Shown piece after piece: positions 24,504 to 33,984 of a DNA stretch of 64,000 bases. The translations under genes were made by a program, and so were the position numbers. The notes below the pieces were generated by a model. It ran no database searches. It was not told the DNA's origin and saw only the letters and a list, made by a program, of their open reading frames with translations. The stretch comes from Massilia putida (GTDB taxonomy: Bacteria > Pseudomonadota > Gammaproteobacteria > Burkholderiales > Burkholderiaceae_D): NCBI RefSeq assembly GCF_001941825.1, contig NZ_CP019038.1, positions 1,178,001-1,242,000 on the forward strand, read 5' to 3'. Numbering within the stretch: position 1 is the first letter of the stretch; every line of letters begins with the position of its first letter.

Positions 24504-26774
24504 TTGCAACGATTTGATCGCCGCCGAGTTCCCGTCCCCGACGTGTTCGGCAGCCCACGAGCCCAGCGCTACCGCAACGACCTGGCGCACTTTTTCCTGA
24601 CCGATCCGGAAAAACGGGCCCAGACCCGCGCCCCGGCGCCTGGCAGTTGGCTGTATGCGCGTGAGGTGCACGCCTCCTTGAAGCAGCTGTTCAACGGCAA
24701 GTGCGCATACTGCGAACTACGCATCTCCACGGAGATGGACCATTTCCGCCCCACCGCCGAGGCGGCGCCCCGGGCCGATGCGGCGACGTCCCACCTGTAC
24801 TACGCTTGGCTGGCAGGCGCCTGGGATAACCTATATCCCGCCTGCCCCAGCTGCAACCGCATGAAGAGCAATTTCTTTCCAGTGGACGGCAAGCGCATGG
24901 GGCTACCGTCTGCGGCTCGGCTCAAGGAGTACGTGGCGCGCCACGATGGCGCGTGGGGCCGTCTCGGCAAGGAGGACAACCTTCTGCTTGATCCATGCCG
25001 GGACAGAGACTTTCACGAACATCTAGGGGCGACACCGCATGGCGAACTGGTAGAACGCAGCAAATATGGTCTTCACACGATTAAGACCTTCGGCTTGAAC
25101 CGCCCGGATCTCGTTAGCCGCCGGGCCGATAGCGTAACCAAGTATGCGACCGCACTGCGCAACACCTCGGGATCGGATTTGGCGCGTTTCGAACGGCGTT
25201 CGGAAGTACTCGACTTTCAACAGCTGGAATTCGGCGGGTTCTGGTACCTGCTCGTGCGCGACATGGCAGCCAAGCTCATGGACGAGGACGAGCGGGCGAC
25301 CATGCTCACACCCGAAAACATCCGCGTGTTCCTCATGGATCGACCGAAACGGGACTACTTGCTGCTGTTCGCGCGCGAGCATGGCGCACGCGTGGTCCGG
25401 AAAACACCGACCAGCGCGACCCGGCCTGCACCGCCGGCCCCGGCTCCCCCGGTGAGCGTCCCGCGACGCATCCAGCGCGTCCAGATCAGGAATTTCAAAG
25501 CCCTCGACAGCATAGACCTGAATTTGCGGCCAGACCCTGCCGACGCACCCCGCGAACCCGCCCTGCTGATTCTGGGCGAGAACGCCGCTGGGAAGAGCTC
25601 GATTCTGGAAGCGGTAGCGCTGGCGTTGTGCGACACGGAGGAGCGCGGCGCGCTGAAGCTCGCCTCCCACGAGCTGATGCTGAACGAGGAATGCATGGGC
25701 GGTCCGGAGGACGTCCTGCGCCCAGCGATGGTGTCCGTCGAGTTCGACAGCGGCGACGCGATCACGTTCGAGGCGCAGCGCAAAGGTTTGTCTATCGACA
25801 GCTCCTCTCCCGGCATGCCCGTCTTCGCGTACGGCGCGTTTCGCCAGTACTGCGCCAACGAAGAACCATCGAGCGGGGCGAGGCGCATCGTCTCCCTGTT
25901 CGACCCGCGCGCCATCCAAGCCAATCCGGAGCGCTGGCTGCTCGGCCTCTCCAAAGACGACTTCTACCAAGTGGCGCGCGCGCTGCGCGAGATCTTTTCG
26001 ATCCAGCAGGAGTTCGAACTTATCGAGCGCCAGCCGAAGAAGGGTCGCTGCGTGCTGGTCGGCGGTCCGACGAAGAATGCCGGCAGGACGCCCTTGTCGC
26101 AGGCCTCCTCGGGCTTTCGTTCAATCCTCGGCATGATCTGCGAAGTGATGCAGGGACTTTTGGAGAAGAAGGCCGAGGACGACAGGCCGAGCCTGGCAAC
26201 GGCACGCGCCGTCGTGCTGATCGACGAGGTCGAGGCCCATCTACACCCGCGCTGGAAGATGCAGATCATGGCCGGATTGCGCCGGGCGCTGCCCAAGGTT
26301 ACGTTCATCGCGACTACCCACGACCCGCTCTGCCTGCGCGGCATGGAACAAGGCGAGGCTGTCGTGGTGCGCCGCGTACGCCGTACCGACATGCGCCACC
26401 GCGTTCCCGAACACGTCGAGCTGCTGGAAGCCTTGCCGAACCTGACGCAGCTGAGTGTTGAACAGTTGCTGACCTCGGACTTCTTCGGCCTGTTCTCCAC
26501 CGAAGACCCTGAACTGGAACGCACGCTGGACGAGTACGCCAACCTGCTGACGCAAGGACAGCACACCCGCCTGGCAGTCAAGGCCCGCAGGGTATTGGCA
26601 CCACTCGAACTGGCGCTGGCCGGCCTGCCCATCGGCGGCACGGCGGCCGAACAGCTCATCGAGCAAACGATCCTGGAATACCTCGTCAACCGCCGCGGCG
26701 CCTCGCTGGCCAGGCTGGACGCGCTGACCAGGGCGGCCAAGCAATCCATCGTCAAGGCGCTGGAGGGCATCTGA
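24504..26774 (+). CDS. HNH nuclease fused to an SMC/OLD-like ATPase (Septu-like defence)
   Basis: A protein of about 756 residues with two parts. Residues about 50-230 form a TIGR02646-type HNH nuclease: C67-x2-C70, then MDHFRP (His80), and CPSCN (C114, C117, N118), with the accessory motifs LLLDPCRD and TFGLNRPDLV. Residues about 320-650 form an ABC/AAA ATPase of the PtuA/OLD type: VQIRNFKALDSIDL, Walker A GENAAGKSS (about 358-366), a signature-like QASSGFRSIL, Walker B VVLIDEVEAHLHP (about 570) and TTHDPLCL. The start is a TTG; 24504 gives the family-like MQRFDRRR, while TTG 24468 is an alternative. It is followed after one base by a second HNH gene. Anti-phage function is inferred. Confidence 0.85.
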   Translation: MQRFDRRRVPVPDVFGSPRAQRYRNDLAHFFLTDPEKRAQTRAPAPGSWLYAREVHASLKQLFNGKCAYCELRISTEMDHFRPTAEAAPRADAATSHLYYAWLAGAWDNLYPACPSCNRMKSNFFPVDGKRMGLPSAARLKEYVARHDGAWGRLGKEDNLLLDPCRDRDFHEHLGATPHGELVERSKYGLHTIKTFGLNRPDLVSRRADSVTKYATALRNTSGSDLARFERRSEVLDFQQLEFGGFWYLLVRDMAAKLMDEDERATMLTPENIRVFLMDRPKRDYLLLFAREHGARVVRKTPTSATRPAPPAPAPPVSVPRRIQRVQIRNFKALDSIDLNLRPDPADAPREPALLILGENAAGKSSILEAVALALCDTEERGALKLASHELMLNEECMGGPEDVLRPAMVSVEFDSGDAITFEAQRKGLSIDSSSPGMPVFAYGAFRQYCANEEPSSGARRIVSLFDPRAIQANPERWLLGLSKDDFYQVARALREIFSIQQEFELIERQPKKGRCVLVGGPTKNAGRTPLSQASSGFRSILGMICEVMQGLLEKKAEDDRPSLATARAVVLIDEVEAHLHPRWKMQIMAGLRRALPKVTFIATTHDPLCLRGMEQGEAVVVRRVRRTDMRHRVPEHVELLEALPNLTQLSVEQLLTSDFFGLFSTEDPELERTLDEYANLLTQGQHTRLAVKARRVLAPLELALAGLPIGGTAAEQLIEQTILEYLVNRRGASLARLDALTRAAKQSIVKALEGI

Positions 26775-26775
26775 C

Positions 26776-27891
26776 ATGCGCAAGGTCACCCGCAGCCTCC
26801 CCGCACCACGCTCGCTCGACAAAGCCAGCGTGCCGCGCACGAAAAAGGCCAAGGGCGGCGCTGCGCCGGCCGCCCCGGCGGTGCCGGCCACTCCTATGAA
26901 TGAATTGGACCGGGCAAAAAAACACTTCCTGGCCCCACTCCCCGCCAGCGGCAAGCGGCCCGCGTTCGCGTTCAAAGCTTATAAGGCGGACGACGTCCGC
27001 ACCCAGCTGTTCAAGGACTTCCACGACAAATGCGCGTACTGCGAAAGCCGCTACGCGCCCACCTCGCCCGTCGATATCGAGCACTTTCGACCCAAGGGCC
27101 GGGTCAAGAACACGAAGGGCGACGGCTACTGGTGGCTGGCCATGGCCTGGGACAACCTGCTGCCGGCCTGCATTGAATGCAATCGTCACCGCAGGCACCC
27201 GACCCCTACGCCGCCGACCAAGGCCGGCAAGACGGCCAAGCGGCTGGGACTGGACGAACGGAAAGGCGTGTTCACCTCGTCAAATGTGCTCACGACCGGC
27301 AAGCAGGACGCGTTTCCTATCACCGGCACGCGGCTCGCGGCGCTCACTTACAACTACCAGGCGGAAGGCCCACTGCTGCTCGATCCCTGCCGCGACGAAC
27401 CGGACCGGCACCTGCACTTTCACATCGATCCCACTGCGCCGCTGGGCTTGGTGCTGCCGAAAGCCACACGGACGCGGACTACGCTCGCGCACCTGACGCC
27501 GGTCCCGGACAGCAAGACAGTGGCTGCGATCCGCAAGCACGCGGCCAGCGTCCAGGCGAGCGAGCGCGGCGCCGTCTCCATCCAGACCTATGGCTTGAAC
27601 CGCCTGCAGTTGGTACGGGAGCGCACGCGCGTCTTGCGGCGCTTGGAATTCTACGAGCAGCTGCTGATCGAAACCGCAGGGATCATCCAGGATCTGCAGG
27701 CGCCCACCGCCAACCGTGACGCCCGCAAGCGCAGCGAGCGGGCCATCGCGGGCCTGCAGAAAATGCAGGCGATGATCGCCAGCCAGATCCGCGAACTGGC
27801 CCACGAGAACGCGCCTTACTCCGTCATGGTCAAGGCATGGGCGGAAGACTTCCGGCGCCGGGCGGCTCTCATGCCGGCAATGGGTCCGTAA
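26776..27891 (+). CDS. HNH endonuclease, PtuB/TIGR02646-like partner
   Basis: A 371-residue protein. A basic Ala/Pro-rich N-terminus (about 1-40) precedes the HNH core: CAYCESR (C86, C89), DIEHFRPKG (Glu102, His103) and CIECNRHR (C132, C135, N136). Later motifs LLLDPCRDE and TYGLNRLQLVRE are shared with the nuclease half of the preceding protein, so the two are paralogous. A helical C-terminus (about 280-360) may bind the partner. ATG follows the previous stop by one base (TGA-C-ATG), which implies coupled translation and a fixed ratio. It probably supplies the DNA-cutting subunit of a Septu-like complex. Confidence 0.85.
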   Translation: MRKVTRSLPAPRSLDKASVPRTKKAKGGAAPAAPAVPATPMNELDRAKKHFLAPLPASGKRPAFAFKAYKADDVRTQLFKDFHDKCAYCESRYAPTSPVDIEHFRPKGRVKNTKGDGYWWLAMAWDNLLPACIECNRHRRHPTPTPPTKAGKTAKRLGLDERKGVFTSSNVLTTGKQDAFPITGTRLAALTYNYQAEGPLLLDPCRDEPDRHLHFHIDPTAPLGLVLPKATRTRTTLAHLTPVPDSKTVAAIRKHAASVQASERGAVSIQTYGLNRLQLVRERTRVLRRLEFYEQLLIETAGIIQDLQAPTANRDARKRSERAIAGLQKMQAMIASQIRELAHENAPYSVMVKAWAEDFRRRAALMPAMGP

Positions 27892-27909
27892 GCCGCCCAC
27901 GCTGCATTC

Positions 27910-28202
27910 CAGTCGCTCGACTCGACCGCCTGTCGCACCGACAGAAATCGGGGCTGTACGATCTCATGCAGCCGTTGCCGACTGCCCCGGGAAAAAGTAC
28001 GAACATCTTCCTGCCTCTGCCACCTGGACGCAGCCAATGCGGGATCTCTGCGTACGTAAGCAAGAGCCAACAGGAGACTGGCGTCTATTTCGCGATAGGG
28101 TCGGACTACGAATATGCGGCCGAGATCATGGACGCGCTTGCATTGGAGAAGAATGATTTGGAAGCCGAGATCGGTATCACGCTTCAATGGGGAGCCGCGT
28201 GA
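27910..28202 (+). pseudogene. Remnant of a DUF4268-type protein
   Basis: From about 27960 the plus strand encodes LPTAPGKSTNIFLPLPPGRS, CGISAYVSKSQQETGVYFAI and EKNDLEAEIGITLQW, resembling the DUF4268 domain seen at the ends of restriction-type and defence proteins. The frame extends left across the end of the HNH gene without similarity or a start, so only the 3' part of a gene remains. The family call is by eye. Confidence 0.45.
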
Positions 28203-28444
28203 ACACTTTACTACATCGGGTTCTCACTTACATACACATCGCTCGACGAAGCGGCTGAAAGGGGGTGCGTGCTCGGTGCCTTGGTGGCGATAACGAATCG
28301 ATTCGTGAACGCTTTTCGGCCGCGCATGGAAAAGCTGGGCCAGGGTGACTTCGCATGACCGCCCTATCACTTCGCTACCGCAATGGGATTCACAACGGTC
28401 TCCAACCACTAACCCCATACTCGGTCGGGACGGCACACAATTTT
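28203..28444. other. Sequence without a recognised gene
   Basis: Only short frames are found between the DUF4268 remnant and the island end. Nothing can be supported. Confidence 0.4.
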
Positions 28445-28574
28445 AATTACCGAGCTTGAGTGAGCTCAACAATGAAGTAGTTGCGTGAGTTATCCTGTAA
28501 AAAAGCCCGCCAACACAAGACGGGCTCTTAAAAGCTTCGAAATTTAGTTTCCCTTAGGAAACTCACTCCCACTC
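28445..28574. repeat. Island junction (c): right end of island II at the guaA 3' end
   Basis: About 130 bases aligned with 23734-23862. It contains a hairpin (AGCCCG at 28504-28509, CGGGCT at 28521-28526) that now serves as the guaA terminator, and ends in the final guaA codons (CTCCCACTC, complement of Glu-Trp-Glu). The chromosomal attachment side of guaA is thus rebuilt by the element. Confidence 0.75.
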
Positions 28575-30173
28575 GATCGTCGCCGGCGGCTTACCCGAAA
28601 TGTCATACACGACACGATTGATACCGCGCACCTCGTTGATGATGCGATTCGATACCTTCCCGAGCAACTCGTGCGGCAGATGCGCCCACTGCGCCGTCAT
28701 GAAGTCCAGCGTCTGCACGGCGCGCAGCGCCACGACGTATTCGTAGGTGCGGCCGTCGCCCATCACGCCCACCGATTTCACCGGCAGGAACACCGCAAAC
28801 GCCTGCGAAGTCGCTTCGTACCAGTTCACCGGCGCCTTGCCCGCGTCGATGCCCGGCACGCGCGGCGATTCGAACGGCGTCTTGCGCAGTTCTTCGATGA
28901 AGATCGCGTCCGCTTCGCGCAGCAGGTCGGCGAATTCGCGCTTCACTTCGCCGAGGATGCGCACGCCCAGGCCCGGGCCCGGGAACGGGTGGCGGTACAC
29001 CATGTCGTGCGGCAAGCCCAGGGCGACGCCCAGCTTGCGCACTTCGTCCTTGAACAGTTCGCGCAACGGCTCCAGCAGCTTCAGGTTCAGCGTTTCCGGC
29101 AGGCCGCCCACGTTGTGGTGGCTCTTGATCGTCTGGCCCTTCTTGCCCTTGCCGGCCGATTCGATCACGTCCGGGTAGATCGTGCCCTGCGCCAGCCAGC
29201 GGGCGCTCGTCAGTTGCTTGGCCTGTTCCTGGAACACTTCGACGAATTCGCGGCCGATGATCTTGCGCTTCTGCTCCGGGTCGTTGACGCCGGCCAGGTG
29301 GCCCATGAACTGGTCGGACGCGTCGATGCGCAGCACCTTCACGCCGAGGTTCTTGGAGAACATGTCCATGACCATCTTGCCCTCGTCCTTGCGCAGCAGG
29401 CCGTGGTCGACGAAGACGCAGGTCAGCTGGTCGCCGATGGCGCGGTGGATCAGCGCTGCGGCCACGCTCGAGTCGACGCCGCCGGACAGGCCCAGGATCA
29501 CTTCATCGCTGCCGACCTGGGCGCGGATCTTCTCGACCGCCTCGCCGATATAGTCCGGCATGTTCCAGTCGCTCTTGCAGCCGCAGATCTCGTGCACGAA
29601 GCGGCCGATGATGGCTTCGCCCTGCGTCGTGTGCGTCACTTCCGGGTGGAATTGCAGCGCGTAGAAACGGCGCTCTTCGTCGGCCATGGCGGCGATCGGG
29701 CAGGAATCCGTTGAGCCCATCAGCTTGAAGCCCTGCGGCATCTCGAGGACCTTATCGCCATGGCTCATCCAGACCTTGAGCATGCCATGGCCTTCGTCGG
29801 TGACGAAGTCGTTGATGCCGTTCAGCAGTTTCGTGTGGCCGCGGGCGCGCACTTCGGCGTAACCGAATTCGCGGACTTTGCCGTTCTCGACCTTGCCGCC
29901 CAGTTGCGCGGCCATCGTCTGCATGCCGTAGCAGATGCCCAGCACGGGCACGCCGAGCTCAAAGACGGCTTGCGGGGCGCGCGGCGAATCGCCTTCGAGC
30001 GTCGAGTTGTGGCTGCCGGACAGGATCACGCCGGAGGCGCCGTAGTTGCGCACGAAGTCGTCGCCGATGTCGTACGGGAAGACCTCGGAGAATACGCCGG
30101 CATCGCGCACGCGGCGGGCGATCAGTTGGGTAACCTGGGAACCGAAGTCGAGGATGAGGATTTTGGAGTGCAT
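28563..30173 (-). CDS. guaA: GMP synthase (glutamine-hydrolysing)
   Basis: A 536-residue enzyme that converts XMP to GMP with glutamine and ATP. The N-terminal class-I glutamine amidotransferase has the catalytic Cys in GICYGMQ and the His/Glu pair in FHPEVTHT. The ATP-pyrophosphatase domain has the PP-loop SGGVDSSV, and the C-terminal dimerisation domain ends in TIEWE. ATG 30173 is chosen ([13 protein letters not shown]); the upstream in-frame start at 30197 adds nothing conserved. It lies downstream of guaB with a hairpin between them. Its last codons are the integration target of the adjacent islands, and the reading frame is preserved. Confidence 0.97.
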   Translation of the reverse strand: MHSKILILDFGSQVTQLIARRVRDAGVFSEVFPYDIGDDFVRNYGASGVILSGSHNSTLEGDSPRAPQAVFELGVPVLGICYGMQTMAAQLGGKVENGKVREFGYAEVRARGHTKLLNGINDFVTDEGHGMLKVWMSHGDKVLEMPQGFKLMGSTDSCPIAAMADEERRFYALQFHPEVTHTTQGEAIIGRFVHEICGCKSDWNMPDYIGEAVEKIRAQVGSDEVILGLSGGVDSSVAAALIHRAIGDQLTCVFVDHGLLRKDEGKMVMDMFSKNLGVKVLRIDASDQFMGHLAGVNDPEQKRKIIGREFVEVFQEQAKQLTSARWLAQGTIYPDVIESAGKGKKGQTIKSHHNVGGLPETLNLKLLEPLRELFKDEVRKLGVALGLPHDMVYRHPFPGPGLGVRILGEVKREFADLLREADAIFIEELRKTPFESPRVPGIDAGKAPVNWYEATSQAFAVFLPVKSVGVMGDGRTYEYVVALRAVQTLDFMTAQWAHLPHELLGKVSNRIINEVRGINRVVYDISGKPPATIEWE

Positions 30174-30197
30174 GTGGTTTTCTAATGACGAATACAA

Positions 30198-30223
30198 AAA
30201 CGCGGCCGCTGGCGGCCGCGTTT
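30198..30223. terminator. Hairpin between guaB and guaA
   Basis: Near-perfect palindrome with 12-base arms AAACGCGGCCGC / GCGGCCGCGTTT and a 2-base centre. A-rich sequence borders it on the plus-strand left, so the minus-strand transcript would end in a short U run. It could terminate or attenuate guaB transcription before guaA. Confidence 0.55.
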
Positions 30224-30233
30224 CGAGGAACGA

Positions 30234-31697
<1,464 letters not shown>

Positions 31698-31849
31698 TTA
31701 TTTCCTATAGGCGCAAAAGCGAATTATACAGAAACTCCAGGAAAACGTCGCCAGCCTGGCTAAAAACGACTGGGAATCGTCGATGCCGTCGATTGACAGT
31801 GGGCTCCAGTCATGGCGAAATCAGGGACGTGACGCAAGGAAATCAACCA

Positions 31850-32341
31850 ATGAATCTGAACCGCTTCCTCCCGCTGTTGCTGGCCGCGCTCGCCGCCCAT
31901 GCGCCCGCGCACGCCCAGTACTCGTGGATCGACGACCACGGCACGCGCGTCTTCTCCGACCGCCCGCCGCCGCCCGGCACGCCGCCGTCGCGCATCCTGA
32001 AAGCACCGCGTACTTCGGCCGCCGCCGCGCCGTACGCCCCGGACACGCCCGCAGCGCCGGAGCCTGCGAAGCCTGCCCCGCCCTCGCTGGCCGAACGCGA
32101 CGCTGAGTTCCGCAAGCGCGCGGCCCAGCGCGATGCGGACGAGCGCCAGGCGGCCGAGGAGGCGCGGCGCAAGGCCGACATGGCCGGGCAATGCGCGGCG
32201 GCGCGCCGCACCGAAGCGTATTTGAACTCGGGCAGGCGCTTGACGGACCTGGACGACCGGGGCGAACGCGTCGTCGTGACGGACGAGGAAAAGGCACGCC
32301 GGCTGGAGCAGGCCCGACGCGTGCTGGCGGATTGCCGCTGA
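31850..32341 (+). CDS. DUF4124 domain secreted protein
   Basis: A 163-residue protein with a signal peptide (MNLNRFLPLLLAALAAH...AHA, cleaved near residue 22) followed at once by a DUF4124 motif, QYSWIDDHGTRVFSDRPPPP. The middle is Pro/Ala-rich, and a charged helical region (about 85-140) is rich in Arg, Asp and Glu. ATG 31850 follows AAGGAA; an earlier in-frame ATG at 31793 would hide the signal peptide. It is divergent from guaB. Role unknown; DUF4124 proteins are typically periplasmic. Confidence 0.85.
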   Translation: MNLNRFLPLLLAALAAHAPAHAQYSWIDDHGTRVFSDRPPPPGTPPSRILKAPRTSAAAAPYAPDTPAAPEPAKPAPPSLAERDAEFRKRAAQRDADERQAAEEARRKADMAGQCAAARRTEAYLNSGRRLTDLDDRGERVVVTDEEKARRLEQARRVLADCR

Positions 32342-32510
32342 CGAAAAACGGTCATTCCCGCGCAAGCGGGAATAGTGCCCCCGGCACTATTCCCTCCGTG
32401 CGGAGCAACAGAATTCCGTATCTTGGAAACACGGCAGCGCATGCAGCAAACTGGCTGCGGACATTCAGGACGGGTTCCCGCCTCCGCAGGAACGACGTTG
32501 GACAATTTTC
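32341..32510. repeat. REP-like inverted repeats
   Basis: The region holds a hairpin TTCCCGC-GCAA-GCGGGAA (32355-32372), a second one ATAGTGCC/GGCACTAT (32372-32390) and a degenerate third copy near 32472-32497 (GGTTCCCGCCTCCGCAGGAACGACG). These are typical extragenic palindromes of betaproteobacteria. The first hairpins probably also end the DUF4124 and rnfH transcripts. Confidence 0.65.
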
Positions 32511-32514
32511 TCGA

Positions 32515-32814
32515 TCAGGCCCCTGCCTGCTTCTTGGCCGCACGCTTGCGCCGCGAATCCTTGGGATCGGCCACGAGCGGGCGATAGATCTCGACGCGGT
32601 CACGCTCGCGCAGCACGGTCTCCAGCGTCTTCTTCTTGCCGTAGATACCGACCGGCTGCGTCACCAGATTGATGTCCGGGAAGCTGGCCAGCACGCCGCT
32701 CTGCTCGATGGCCTGGCCGACGGTCGTGCCGGGTGCCACGCGCAGCGGACGGATGAATTCCTGCTGCGGCAACGCGTACGTCACATAGACTTGCAGTTCC
32801 GCCTGCTCAACCAT
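32515..32814 (-). CDS. rnfH: RnfH family (UPF0125) protein
   Basis: A 99-residue ubiquitin-like protein: LQVYVTYALPQQEFIRPLRV, then GTTVGQAIEQSGVLASFPDI, VGIYGKKKTLETVLRERDRV and EIYRPLVADPKDSRRKRA are family signatures. Its biochemical role is unsettled. It overlaps the upstream RatA-like gene by 8 bases, the conserved ratA-rnfH pairing seen next to smpB in many proteobacteria. Confidence 0.92.
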   Translation of the reverse strand: MVEQAELQVYVTYALPQQEFIRPLRVAPGTTVGQAIEQSGVLASFPDINLVTQPVGIYGKKKTLETVLRERDRVEIYRPLVADPKDSRRKRAAKKQAGA

Positions 32815-33238
32815 AGATGACCTCGGCGCGCTTGCAGAACGAATCGACCATCGTGTTGGCGATCATGCCGAACACGGGGCCGACGAGCTGCTCGAGGATA
32901 ATGCTCGAGAACTCGTACTGCATGTCGAAGTCGATCTTGCAGGCGTCGGCACGCAGCGACTTGAAGCTCCACGTGGCTTCCAGCATCTTGAAGGGACCAT
33001 CGACGAGGTGCATCTTCATCTGCGTCGGACGCTGGTTGTGGTTGGACGTGGTGAAGCTCTGCTTCACACCGTGGAAGTTGATTTGGAGGCAGGCCACCAG
33101 CTTCTCGTCGCTGCGCTCGAGCACTTTCACGCCGCTGCACCAGGGAAGGAATTTCGGATAGTCCTCGACTTTAGCGACCAGATCGAACATTTGTTCCGAG
33201 CTGTACCCGAGGAAAACTGATTTGTGCACTACTGCCAT
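32807..33238 (-). CDS. RatA/COQ10-type START domain protein
   Basis: A 143-residue polyketide-cyclase/START protein: MFDLVAKVEDYPKFLPWCSG, then HGVKQSFTTSN, FKMLEATWSF and the terminal MVDSFCKRAEVIYG. Relatives bind ubiquinone (COQ10) or, in E. coli RatA, inhibit 70S assembly; sequence alone cannot decide between these roles. It precedes rnfH with overlapping frames and is divergent from smpB. Confidence 0.9.
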   Translation of the reverse strand: MAVVHKSVFLGYSSEQMFDLVAKVEDYPKFLPWCSGVKVLERSDEKLVACLQINFHGVKQSFTTSNHNQRPTQMKMHLVDGPFKMLEATWSFKSLRADACKIDFDMQYEFSSIILEQLVGPVFGMIANTMVDSFCKRAEVIYG

Positions 33239-33348
33239 TGGTCAACCGTTTGTTATGATGTTGGTTACGTTGCATTTTGCGCCTGTATGACATTTCGTCG
33301 AAAGCGCGACAACGGTAGTTTAACCGACGCGCGGAAATTAGCGATTTC

Positions 33349-33798
33349 ATGAGTATTATTGACAATAAAAAAGCCTTTTTCGACTACTTCATCGAGGACC
33401 GCTACGAGGCCGGCCTCGTACTGGAAGGGTGGGAAGTGAAGGCGATCCGCGACGGCCGCGTGCAGATCAAGGAAGCGTACGTCGTCGTGCGCAACGGCGA
33501 GCTGTATCTGTTCGGCGCCCACATCAGCGCGCTCACCACGGCCTCCGCATGGAGCCATCCGGAAGCGCTGCGCACCCGCAAGCTGTTGCTGCACAAGGCG
33601 GAAATCGACAAGCTGGTCGGCAAGGTGGAGCGTTCCGGCTACACGCTGGTCCCCCTCAACCTGCACTTCAAGGGCGGCCGCGTGAAATGCGAAGTCGGCC
33701 TCGCGAAGGGCAAGAAGCAGCACGACAAGCGCGACACCGAGAAAGACCGCGACGCCAAGCGCGAGGTCGAGAAGGCGATGAAGCAGCATCGCCGCTAG
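33349..33798 (+). CDS. smpB: SsrA-binding protein SmpB
   Basis: A 149-residue partner of tmRNA in trans-translation, which frees stalled ribosomes. It shows [44 protein letters not shown] and the [16 protein letters not shown] core, with the basic disordered tail ending KAMKQHRR. It is divergent from the ratA-rnfH pair. No tmRNA gene was recognised beside it. Length is normal. Confidence 0.97.
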   Translation: MSIIDNKKAFFDYFIEDRYEAGLVLEGWEVKAIRDGRVQIKEAYVVVRNGELYLFGAHISALTTASAWSHPEALRTRKLLLHKAEIDKLVGKVERSGYTLVPLNLHFKGGRVKCEVGLAKGKKQHDKRDTEKDRDAKREVEKAMKQHRR

Positions 33799-33799
33799 A

Positions 33800-33984
33800 G
33801 GGGTCAGAGCCCGGTGTTGCTGGTTGGGCTCTGACCCCGGTGCTTAGACGCTGCGCTGACCTTGGTGCTTGGACGCGCCGCGGGCCGGAACCGGGGTCAG
33901 AGCCCCTAAAAGAAAAACCGGGCTTTGACCCCTACCATCGCTGCCCCTGCCATCGCACTAAAAGAAAAGCCGGGCTCTGATCCC
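33800..33984. repeat. Cluster of GGGGTCAGAGCCC intergenic repeats
   Basis: A perfect 13-base inverted repeat (GGGGTCAGAGCCC at 33800-33812, its complement at 33826-33838) is followed by a direct copy at 33893-33906 and inverted variants at 33920-33932 (GGGCTTTGACCCC) and 33972-33984 (GGGCTCTGATCCC). The last overlaps the 3' end of the broken MFS gene. The first hairpin can terminate smpB. Confidence 0.75.

Noticed and set aside
24468..28202. Retron-type Septu system
   Set aside because: No reverse transcriptase gene and no retron-like inverted repeat RNA region was seen beside the ATPase/HNH pair.
28445..28574. The guaA-end repeat as a simple terminator family
   Set aside because: The similarity extends well beyond the hairpin on both sides and includes the guaA codons, which a terminator repeat would not.
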